Shown: positions 7,028 through 13,878 of the stretch, in pieces | Layout: each line of letters opens with the position of its first letter | Numbering within the stretch: the first letter of the stretch is position 1 | IMG/VR virus record: IMGVR_UViG_3300042938_001544 | Location: 1 to 64,000 of that record | Length of the DNA stretch: 64,000 nucleotides | Reading direction: 5' to 3' (one strand) | DNA from: a virus | Translations under genes and position numbers: made by a program | The notes under the pieces: generated by a model | What the model was told of the DNA's origin: nothing | The model's input: only the letters and a program-made list of their open reading frames with translations | Databases searched by the model: none

Positions 7028-8291
7028 TTATTATCCATTATAACACTTCGGTGTTGTATAAACGATAATCGGCCGTATATGGTCGTTAAATAAACCTCGA
7101 AAGGGGGATAAAGTGAAATCATAAGTGTTAATGGTTTTGCGGTTCGGGTAACCGAACTCGAGTATACAAGTGGGATATCAGTGAGCCTGTAGTACCGAGG
7201 ATAACTTCGTAGGGAAATGGAAAACTGAACGGGCAATGTGGATTGTCAGTTTGAGGTGGGAACACCAATAAGAATAACCCATAGGAATCAAGTGAGAAGT
7301 GTACTCCAAATACACAATTGCGGGTTCCAATATAAGAGGTGACTTAAAACCGAAGGGATTAACCTGAAGGTAAGATAGAGAACGAATGGTGTCGCTACTA
7401 TCCTTACCACAGACCCACCAAGGTCTTGGTACGAAGTAATCTTAAAATATGAGAGTGGGGACACTCTACCGAGTAGACAAGTATCTTGTTGTTCAAAAGA
7501 TAACGAGGCTTAAGACGGACCTCTACTTGGAATCATCCACAACACAAAACTTATACTAAATTTAAGTAAAACTAAAAGACATATAAGCAAAAGTGTTCGT
7601 CAGGTTTTGATGAAAGTCGCCTACATAGTCATGAGTTGTTCATGGCATACTGAGACCGCAAGTCGATGTATATTGTTACCAAAAACCTCCAAGGAGTCGA
7701 ATCCTGAGTCAGTTCGCAAGATTGAAGAGAGTAGAGTAGTAATAGAGTAGTTAAAACCTTAAGGAGTGATTGGTCTAACCAATCGGCGATGAGAGTTACC
7801 ATTCAAAAGATGGTGGAAATGAAGGGAACCAAATAATCCTTCTAAAGATTCTCACAAAACGGTGTATTCTCAGCCTTTAGCCAACCAAAACTATGAAAAC
7901 AGTGACTCCAATACAGAGAAAAGAGGTAATTACGGTATATTCCTCAAGGTAATGAGTTTAAACTTTCCCTTAAAAAAGTCCCATAGAGTGTGTGTTTTTG
8001 GTTTTATACTATGTTACAACCTTTATCTGCTCTGATTGATAAATACAAAAAACTAGTGTGTTTGTGTCAAGACAAGACATCTTCGCTAAAAGATAAAAAA
8101 CGTCAACACCGATATTCTTAGGTTGTGGATTTTTGTGATAACCACAGGTTTTTTATAGGTGTCTAAATAAGTAAAAAACCAAAAAACATAGACGTTTAGG
8201 TCGCGGATATTCACCTCACGATAGAAGGTCCCATTCGGTGTCACAAACTGATGGAGTGGTTAAGGTTGTACCACTGAGTAAAAAGCCCAAC

Positions 8292-8324
8292 GGGAATAAC
8301 ATGACGATGTTATTCCCTTTTTTT
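8292..8324 (+). terminator. Intrinsic terminator of the giant RNA
   Basis: Perfect 11-bp stem GGGAATAACAT/ATGTTATTCCC with loop GACG, followed by seven T. It marks a defined 3' end for the RNA. Confidence 0.93.
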
Positions 8325-8374
8325 ATGCACTAAAATATAATAATCATACAACACTAATCTATAATTTTAACGCA

Positions 8375-8403
8375 TAAAAAAACCCCATCCGAAGATGAGG
8401 TTT
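8375..8403 (-). terminator. Intrinsic terminator of the tmRNA gene
   Basis: On the minus strand AAACCTCATC-TTCG-GATGGGGTTT (one U-G pair) is followed by a T-run. It starts 7 nt after the tmRNA 3' end. Confidence 0.88.
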
Positions 8404-8409
8404 AATGAG

Positions 8410-8795
8410 TGGAGGTAGAGGGGTTCGAACCCTCGTGTTGTACACCTTACCTATTAAGGACTACACGCTTAGGATAACATTTTCTAATGTTCCAAAAATA
8501 GTTAGTTCGTTCTTCACCATCGTAAACTAACAACCAATGGATGACTCGATTTTGGGTTCAGTCATTTTTCCACCTTTGTATAGACTTCTGTTCCTAGGTT
8601 GTATGTCCACCGACCCGTATGGTGTTTCCTATATGTTAGGCAACAACCGCAGCTTCTTCACGGATTAATCCGATGGTCGCCATTTTGTCTAAAACGTTTC
8701 CGTTTACAGTTTACATCCGTAGATTTAAGTGATAGGATACATCTCACTGCGTGCCCCGAATAACTAACAATGCCAGTCAATTCCAAGTTACCCCC
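8410..8795 (-). ncRNA. ssrA: Phage-encoded transfer-messenger RNA (tmRNA)
   Basis: 386 nt on the minus strand. The 5' end GGGGGTA pairs with 3' TACCTCC (one G-U) to form the 7-bp tRNA-like acceptor, followed by discriminator A; CCA is not encoded. The T arm GAGGGTTCGAACCCCTC is canonical. The 5' part, ACTTGGAATTGACTGGCA, resembles the conserved D-loop side of tmRNAs. The tag frame ends in TAA at 8638-8636 and reads ATIGLIREEAAVVA from GCG at 8680; an upstream resume at AAA (8686), after UUAGAC, would add K-M. The tag ends VVA instead of the usual LAA. tmRNA with SmpB rescues stalled ribosomes and marks the product for Clp proteolysis. No SmpB gene is in the window, so the host protein would be used. 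It lies convergent with the giant RNA. Confidence 0.93.
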
Positions 8796-8796
8796 A

Positions 8797-8810
8797 TATG
8801 TTAAAGAACT
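8797..8810 (-). promoter_or_regulatory. boxA-like element in the tmRNA leader
   Basis: The minus strand reads AGTTCTTTAACATA directly before the mature 5' end at 8795. It matches the element in the giant RNA leader and the rRNA boxA consensus. Confidence 0.6.
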
Positions 8811-8821
8811 TATTTCTTTTA

Positions 8822-8852
8822 CAAAGATAGTAAAGTTTTACCAATTACCAAA
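8822..8852 (-). promoter_or_regulatory. Host-type promoter of the tmRNA gene
   Basis: On the minus strand TTTG (8852-8849), 19-nt spacer, TATCTTTG (8829-8822). The predicted start is near 8816, giving a leader of about 20 nt. Confidence 0.83.
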
Positions 8853-8860
8853 CTATTTTA

Positions 8861-8867
8861 TATTTAT
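8861..8867 (+). promoter_or_regulatory. Putative late promoter element TATTTAT
   Basis: TATATTTATATG about 16 nt before the GTG start at 8884, in the space between divergent tmRNA and protein genes. Confidence 0.6.
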
Positions 8868-8883
8868 ATGTAAATAAATATTT

Positions 8884-10248
8884 GTGGAGGAATCAAAAAA
8901 CGCTAAGATAATATTTGAGAACGAGTATGTCGTATTGGTACAGGTGTTCAATAAGAACGCAGCGACCTATTACGGACCCCCCAAGGTTACTGAATTGTAT
9001 GACCGAGATTTTAGTCATGGTGATTTATATTTTGCCGTGAGTAAATACAATCCTGGCCCTGAGTATATATACACACTATACAAACCTACCGATGGTGAGC
9101 TTGAATATTATTCAGGTATCGAATTAAAACTTGAAAGTTACGACAACATCACATTTAAGTATCCGTACCTAAAACCCTACGTCCAAGATATTATGGGGAA
9201 TAGTGAGATATACGATTTATTATTAAAAATTAAAAACGGTCAAAAGGTTAATAACTGGGATGCTAATAGATTTGACCCAATTGTATATGATATTAAGTTT
9301 AATGAACAAACACCTGGTAAAAGTAGAGTTAAATTAAAGTTTGATGATTATGAGGATTATTGGAAATTATTTGAGTTAACTGAAGGAGATATTTGGTTTG
9401 GAAATTACGTATATTCTAATTATGATTCCTACCAATTTGAAAGTGAAGATTTCGCTGATGAGGATTGGAAACAGGGTTATTTGTTACGGGAATTAAATGA
9501 CGAAAACCAAATTAAACTAAAAGAAATTTTAAAATTATTATCGCCAGAACTATCTCAGTTACGAAATGATGAAGAATGGGAAAAAGCGTCTAATTTACTA
9601 TTATCAACATTTGAACGTGAATGTGAGGGAATTAAATCTGAATGGTTGTCAGAAAAAAATAACTGTAAAGAACGAGGTGCCCGTAAGATGATTGAAGACG
9701 ACTGTTGTAATTTCTTCCAAAATTATGGAATATTCAATATGGGTAATTGTTTTTATAGTTATGTGACAACAGTGTCGGTATTATTATCTTTATATAAAAT
9801 GGTTGATGAAAGACATTTCACGGTTAGTGAGGTTTTAAGTGATATTGGTCATAAATCAGGAAATCTTGGTGGATGGGAAGAATATTCTTATGAACAGGAT
9901 TGTATTGATTTTGATGATGAATCGTTCAATCGTAGTTGTGGTTGGCAATTAGATAAGATGTTTACTAAACTTGAGGATTCTGACGAATTTGAGGATATTA
10001 AAAAATTCTCAGATAATGCTTCGAAAATTTTAAGTAAGTACGACATGGAAACTAATTACAAATTACCCAAAGACGAAACAAAAACATTTAGTATAATTAA
10101 AATGGACCCAAAAACTAATAAAGTCCATGTTGTTGTTTCAGTTAAGAATTCATATCAAGGCGAACAAAGAAGTTATGATTTTGAAGATTTTGACCAATTT
10201 TTACATCATCCCGAATTATTTGAAAATAGATTTGTCAAAGTAAAGTAA
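8884..10248 (+). CDS. Hypothetical acidic protein, 454 residues
   Basis: A long open frame beginning at GTG 8884; no ATG lies near, and TATTTATA 16 nt upstream supports this start. The product is acidic and rich in aromatic residues (YGPPKVTELYDRDFSHGDLYF; DYEDYWKLFELTEGDIWFGNYVYS), suggesting a globular beta-rich N-terminal half. The central part (about 200-270) is helical, and residues 225-350 hold several Cys (DDCCNFF, GNCFY, RSCGW). I do not recognise a family. It stands between the RNA genes and the zinc peptidase, whose promoter overlaps its 3' end. Confidence 0.82.
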   Translation: MEESKNAKIIFENEYVVLVQVFNKNAATYYGPPKVTELYDRDFSHGDLYFAVSKYNPGPEYIYTLYKPTDGELEYYSGIELKLESYDNITFKYPYLKPYVQDIMGNSEIYDLLLKIKNGQKVNNWDANRFDPIVYDIKFNEQTPGKSRVKLKFDDYEDYWKLFELTEGDIWFGNYVYSNYDSYQFESEDFADEDWKQGYLLRELNDENQIKLKEILKLLSPELSQLRNDEEWEKASNLLLSTFERECEGIKSEWLSEKNNCKERGARKMIEDDCCNFFQNYGIFNMGNCFYSYVTTVSVLLSLYKMVDERHFTVSEVLSDIGHKSGNLGGWEEYSYEQDCIDFDDESFNRSCGWQLDKMFTKLEDSDEFEDIKKFSDNASKILSKYDMETNYKLPKDETKTFSIIKMDPKTNKVHVVVSVKNSYQGEQRSYDFEDFDQFLHHPELFENRFVKVK

Positions 10249-10262
10249 TTTACTTATCTTTG
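10231..10262 (+). promoter_or_regulatory. Host-type promoter for the zinc peptidase, leaderless start
   Basis: TTTG at 10231-10234, 20-nt spacer, TATCTTTG at 10255-10262. The ATG at 10267 is 4 nt downstream. The -33 element lies in the end of the preceding gene. Confidence 0.8.
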
Positions 10263-10266
10263 GCCT

Positions 10267-11097
10267 ATGGAAAGAAACTATCAATTACTAAAGGACGTTT
10301 TGTCGGTCCCAACAAAGACATATAAGGAAGACCGAATGATTGAGTTTTTAGTTAATTGGTTAACCGAAAACCAAATACCATTTCAGGTAGACGAACATCG
10401 AAACATTTATGCTACTAAGACATCTCAGGATATTACTGAAGATTTCTATTTCCCGTGTGTTATTGCTCATACTGATACCGTACATCAATTAGACGTAATT
10501 AACGTTAGAGAAATGGAATTACCTAACGCTCAGGGAGTAATTAAACCATCATTAAAAGCATTCAACGATTTTGGTGAACCAACAGGAATTGGTGGTGATG
10601 ATAAATGCGGTGTTTACGCATGTTTAGAATTATTAAAAGAATTACCAAATCTTAAAGCCGCATTCTTTGTTTCAGAAGAAACAGGTTGCCACGGTTCAAA
10701 ACAAGCGGATAAAAATTTCTTCGAGAATGTTGGATACGGAATTCAATTTGATGCTCCTGAAAACTGGATGGTTAGTGAGTTCTGTATGGGAGTTCAATTA
10801 TTTGGTAGAGAAACCGAGTTCTTTAAATCATGTGATGAGGTTTTAACAGAAACATTCAATCCTGATAGAAAATATCAATCTCACCCATACACAGACGTGT
10901 ACGCTTTGAAGAACACATTTGACTTCTCATGTATTAACTTCTCGATTGGGTACTACGACTACCACACTAGAGAAGAATACGTTGTAATCGAAGATGTTTA
11001 TAATGGAATCAAAACGGGTAAAGAATTAATTGAGAAATTGGGTAATGTGAAATACCCATTCAAATCGAAACCACGATACAGTTATTTATTTGACTAA
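10267..11097 (+). CDS. Zinc peptidase of the M20/M28/M42 type
   Basis: 276 residues. Ordered metal and catalytic motifs of co-catalytic zinc exopeptidases are present: IAHTDTVH (first His and Asp), GGDDKCG (bridging Asp), SEETGCHGS (Glu-Glu) and the late YYDYHTREEYV (final His). It is shorter than the usual 350-400 residues; the dimerisation or lid insertion seen in peptidase T-like enzymes looks reduced. It has no signal peptide, so it probably acts on peptides in the cytoplasm, for example recycling peptides released by Clp proteolysis. It has its own host-type promoter and terminator and is thus an independent, probably early gene. Substrate unknown. Confidence 0.88.
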   Translation: MERNYQLLKDVLSVPTKTYKEDRMIEFLVNWLTENQIPFQVDEHRNIYATKTSQDITEDFYFPCVIAHTDTVHQLDVINVREMELPNAQGVIKPSLKAFNDFGEPTGIGGDDKCGVYACLELLKELPNLKAAFFVSEETGCHGSKQADKNFFENVGYGIQFDAPENWMVSEFCMGVQLFGRETEFFKSCDEVLTETFNPDRKYQSHPYTDVYALKNTFDFSCINFSIGYYDYHTREEYVVIEDVYNGIKTGKELIEKLGNVKYPFKSKPRYSYLFD

Positions 11098-11100
11098 TAA

Positions 11101-11131
11101 AAAACCCCTCCGTAAGGTGGGGTTATTTTTT
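11101..11131 (+). terminator. Terminator after the zinc peptidase
   Basis: Stem AACCCC...GGGGTT around a short interior, then ATTTTTTG. Confidence 0.85.
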
Positions 11132-11147
11132 GCTTATTAATGAACAT

Positions 11148-11174
11148 AAAAAAAGGGGGTTATTCAACCCCTTT
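11148..11174 (-). terminator. Terminator of the ClpC-like gene
   Basis: On the minus strand AAGGGGTTGAATAACCCCCTTTTTTT. The stem overlaps the last codons of the gene ending at 11160. Confidence 0.82.
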
Positions 11175-13202
11175 TCTTTTTCTTGTGACTTTCTTTTCCT
11201 CTTTAAACTTAACATCACCATTTTCACTTATTAACGTGTACTCAGTATTCTCTTGAATGTTACTCTTAAGAACCTCTTCAGATATAAAATCTTCAACTTT
11301 ATCCTGAATAGCTCTTTTCAATGGACGAGCACCATACATTTCATCAAACCCAACCTCAGAAATCATATCTAAAATAGAATCGTCAAATTTAATATTATAT
11401 TTAAGACCTGTCAATCTTTCAGATAAAATACTCAACTCAAGCTTAACAATTTTTTTAACATCTTCTTTCACTAGTGAATTAAAAATAATAACCTCATCAA
11501 TACGGTTTAAAAATTCAGGGGCGAAAAACTTCTTAAGTTCCTTCTTCAAAACTTCTCTTTTTTGTTCTTCTTCAACGTAAGAACTCGAGTTAGTTTTAAA
11601 TCCTACACCCGCACCAAACTCCTGTAGTTTTTTAACTCCAACGTTTGATGTCATGATAATGACACAGTTTTTGAAGTTAATTTTTCTTCCCATACCATCT
11701 GTAAGGTGACCGTCATCCAACACTTGTAATAATGTTGAAAATATGTCTTTGTTTGCCTTTTCAATCTCATCAAATAAAATTACTGAGTAAGGTTTGTTTT
11801 TAACTTGTTCAGTTAATTGACCACCTTCGTCATAACCTACATATCCTGGAGGGGCTCCAATTAATCTTGAGATACTATGTTTTTCTTGGTATTCAGACAT
11901 GTCCACACGAATCATATTCTCCTCACTACCAAACATTTGTTTTGCCAATTGTTTTGCTAAGTAAGTTTTACCTACACCTGTTGAACCAAGGAAAATAAAT
12001 GAACCAATTGGTTTATTAGGGTCTTTAATACCTAATCTGTTTCGTCTGATTGACTTAGCAATTTTCATAACCGCTTCAGATTGGCCAATTACTTTGTCAG
12101 ATAAACTACCCTCTAATTGAGATAGTAACATCGTCTCATTAGCATTCAATTTACTAATAGGAATTTTAGTCATGTTTGAAACGACCTCATAAACCAATTC
12201 GATAGAAACTTCTTTTTTCTTAATCTGAAGTTCCTCCTCAAATTTTTTCTTCTCAATATCTAATTTATTGAGAATACGTTTTTCCTTGTCACGTAGATTT
12301 GCCGCCTCTTCGTAATTTTGTTTTTTAACAACCTCAAGTTTTTCAATTTTAACGTCGGCAGCTTCTTGTTTTAATTTTTCAATAATGTCAGGCATTTTAA
12401 TCTCAACTTGACATCTCGCACCTACCTCATCAATAATGTCGAATGCCTTATCAGGAAACTCTCTGTCGGTGATATATCTTGCCGCCAAATCAACACATAC
12501 TGAAAGTATTTCATCAGTATAAGATACCTTGTGGAATGATTCGTATTTATCTTTAACATTCTTAAGAATCTCCAAAGTCTCTTCTTTAGTCGCCGCGTCA
12601 ACAATTACCTTTTGAAAACGTCTTTCTAATGCTCCGTCTTTCTCAAAGTTCTTACGATACTCATCAAGAGTTGTTGCACCAACACATTGAATTTCTCCAC
12701 GGGCAAGTGCTGGTTTGAAGATGTTTGATGCGTCTAACGAACCTGATGAATTACCTGCACCAACTATTGTGTGAATTTCGTCAATAAAGACAATGATATT
12801 TGGTGCGTTTTGTAACTCCTCGATAATTACTTTCATACGTTCCTCAAACTGACCACGGTATTTTGTACCCGCAACAATCGATGTCATGTCTAACGAAACA
12901 ATTCTTTTATCCATTAAATTTCTTGGACATTCACCGTTAAAAATTTTAATTGCTAATCCTTCTACGATTGCGGTTTTACCACAACCAGGTTCACCAATAA
13001 TAATAGGGTTATTTTTCTTTCTACGAGAAAGGATTTGAGCAATCCTTGTAATTTCTCTTTCTCTACCAACAACAGGGTCTAATTTACCTTGTTCGGCCAA
13101 TTTGATTAAATCTCGGCTGAAGTTATCCAACACAGGTGTTGATGAGTCAGATGTTGATTTAGGTGGGTTATTCTTTCCCCCATTATCCATGGATTCTATC
13201 AT
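11160..13202 (-). CDS. ClpC/ClpA-type AAA+ unfoldase lacking the N-domain
   Basis: 680 residues with two AAA+ modules. D1: Walker A GEPGCGKT (70-77) and Walker B VFIDE (138-142). A UVR-like coiled middle segment (YEEAANLRDKEKRI, about 297-310) as in ClpC. D2: Walker A GSTGVGKT (406-413), Walker B VILFDE (474-479), sensor MTSN and arginine-rich FLNRIDE. The usual Clp N-domain (about 150 residues) is replaced by a short Ser/Asn/Pro segment. FGAGVGF contains VGF (533-535) at the position of the ClpC loop that docks on ClpP, so it probably feeds host ClpP. Loss of the N-domain should remove host adaptor control (MecA or ClpS type). It has a host-type promoter about 50 nt upstream, so it is likely early. 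Its link to the nearby tmRNA is inference. Confidence 0.94.
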   Translation of the reverse strand: MIESMDNGGKNNPPKSTSDSSTPVLDNFSRDLIKLAEQGKLDPVVGREREITRIAQILSRRKKNNPIIIGEPGCGKTAIVEGLAIKIFNGECPRNLMDKRIVSLDMTSIVAGTKYRGQFEERMKVIIEELQNAPNIIVFIDEIHTIVGAGNSSGSLDASNIFKPALARGEIQCVGATTLDEYRKNFEKDGALERRFQKVIVDAATKEETLEILKNVKDKYESFHKVSYTDEILSVCVDLAARYITDREFPDKAFDIIDEVGARCQVEIKMPDIIEKLKQEAADVKIEKLEVVKKQNYEEAANLRDKEKRILNKLDIEKKKFEEELQIKKKEVSIELVYEVVSNMTKIPISKLNANETMLLSQLEGSLSDKVIGQSEAVMKIAKSIRRNRLGIKDPNKPIGSFIFLGSTGVGKTYLAKQLAKQMFGSEENMIRVDMSEYQEKHSISRLIGAPPGYVGYDEGGQLTEQVKNKPYSVILFDEIEKANKDIFSTLLQVLDDGHLTDGMGRKINFKNCVIIMTSNVGVKKLQEFGAGVGFKTNSSSYVEEEQKREVLKKELKKFFAPEFLNRIDEVIIFNSLVKEDVKKIVKLELSILSERLTGLKYNIKFDDSILDMISEVGFDEMYGARPLKRAIQDKVEDFISEEVLKSNIQENTEYTLISENGDVKFKEEKKVTRKRKGVE

Positions 13203-13256
13203 ATTTTGTTTTTTAGTTAATTATAAGGATTAATTTTGTATTTTCAACAACAGGTA

Positions 13257-13287
13257 CAAAGGTAAGTAAAATATCTAAATTAAAAAA
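13257..13287 (-). promoter_or_regulatory. Host-type promoter of the ClpC-like gene
   Basis: The minus strand carries TACCTTTG (13264-13257). The -33 side is T-rich rather than a clear TTTG. A leader of about 50 nt follows. Confidence 0.65.
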
Positions 13288-13302
13288 TTTAATTTTTGGT
13301 TA

Positions 13303-13309
13303 TATTTAT
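13303..13309 (+). promoter_or_regulatory. Putative late promoter element TATTTAT, 4 nt from start
   Basis: TATATTTATGAATATG: the element overlaps a possible ATG at 13308, so the ATG at 13314 is the better start and the mRNA would be almost leaderless. Confidence 0.6.
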
Positions 13310-13313
13310 GAAT

Positions 13314-13649
13314 ATGATAAAACACTACACCAAATATATTGAGACCTTAGGTGCTGATAAAGATATCTTAGAAACATATAGAAATCTTAGACAATCATTC
13401 CAAAGAGAAGGTTGGTCCGAAAAGGATTTGGAGAAACCACCATATTATCCCCAAGATATTATGAGAAACTTCCAAAGGTTTAGTAGTTTACATTCAAAAT
13501 TATTCCAAGAACTAAAAAGTTTTTTCCCTGATGTTGACCACAATGAGTTTGTTGATTATCTTAAAGGTAAATTACAAATAATAGATTCAGAAACACCTTT
13601 ACAAAATGGCAGTAAAAAAAGAAGAGATAATCGGGACGAAGATTATTAA
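13314..13649 (+). CDS. Hypothetical protein, 111 residues
   Basis: A small helical protein (MIKHYTKYIETLGADKDILE; FQRFSSLHSKLFQELKSFF) with a basic C-terminus. Starts upstream at 13296 (TTG) and 13308 are in frame, but both fall in or before the TATTTAT element. It overlaps the next gene by 44 bp. I do not recognise it. Confidence 0.72.
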   Translation: MIKHYTKYIETLGADKDILETYRNLRQSFQREGWSEKDLEKPPYYPQDIMRNFQRFSSLHSKLFQELKSFFPDVDHNEFVDYLKGKLQIIDSETPLQNGSKKRRDNRDEDY

Positions 13650-13848
13650 CGAGATAGATTCAAGTAACTTAGTAAAAACTGAGTATGATACCGAAACCAA
13701 ATTAATGGTGGTGGAATTTAAAAACGGTATGAAATACCAATATGACGCGGTTCCTCATGAGGTTTACACTAGATTTAGAATGAATGAGTCTCAAGGTAAA
13801 TTCTTTAACACAGAAATCTCTAAAAAATTCAAATATACTAAACTTTAA
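13606..13848 (+). CDS. KTSC-domain protein
   Basis: 80 residues matching the KTSC domain: short strands TKLMVVEFKNGMKYQYDAVP, then VYTRFRMNESQGKFFNTEISKKFKYTKL. The aromatic-PxxVY and S-x-G-x-FFN pattern is diagnostic. KTSC modules are small RNA/DNA-associated or unknown-function domains frequent in phages and in lysyl-tRNA synthetase fusions. It overlaps the previous gene and ends before the TATTTAT element at 13867. Confidence 0.88.
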   Translation: MAVKKEEIIGTKIINEIDSSNLVKTEYDTETKLMVVEFKNGMKYQYDAVPHEVYTRFRMNESQGKFFNTEISKKFKYTKL

Positions 13849-13866
13849 TTATTATCAATACTCGAC

Positions 13867-13873
13867 TATTTAT
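13867..13873 (+). promoter_or_regulatory. Putative late promoter element TATTTAT, 5 nt from start
   Basis: CTATTTATTAGTAATG: the element sits 5 nt before the ATG at 13879. Confidence 0.68.
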
Positions 13874-13878
13874 TAGTA

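Larger units (their letters stand above)
6996..8324 (+). ncRNA. Giant structured non-coding RNA, class not recognised
   Basis: A stretch of about 1.33 kb with no plausible protein frame. It has tandem strong promoters, a boxA-like leader (7014-7026), and ends at a perfect intrinsic terminator. Base composition is richer in G than the flanking genes. Many short perfect hairpins are visible: AACAC-UUCG-GUGUU (7042-7055), GUUCGG-GUAA-CCGAAC (7142-7157, GNRA loop), ACUGA/UCAGU enclosing CAAU/AUUG (about 7223-7252), GGUG-GGAA-CACC (7255-7266, GNRA), AGAGUG-GGGA-CACUCU (7452-7467, GNRA), GAUUGG/CCAAUC (7768-7784), AGUGGU/ACCACU (8255-8275). Stable GNRA and UUCG loops are typical of large folded RNAs. 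Phages are known to carry giant RNAs such as GOLLD and ROOL (roughly 500-900 nt); this one is longer and I do not recognise conserved GOLLD or ROOL blocks. It is neither rRNA nor a group I/II intron as far as I can see. The 5' end is predicted, not measured. Confidence 0.78.

Noticed and set aside
6979-7236. 85-codon minus-strand frame inside the giant RNA
   Set aside because: Overlaps the promoter and hairpin-rich region, has no start signals, and its sequence is not protein-like.
8410-8450. Plain tRNA gene from the T-arm sequence
   Set aside because: The matching 5' acceptor strand is 380 nt away with a tag frame between, so it is a tmRNA; no ordinary tRNA was recognised in the window.
8541-8583. 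Host-type promoter (CACCTTTG near 8573, +)
   Set aside because: Lies inside the tmRNA, lacks the TA of TAnnTTTG, and no gene follows on that strand.
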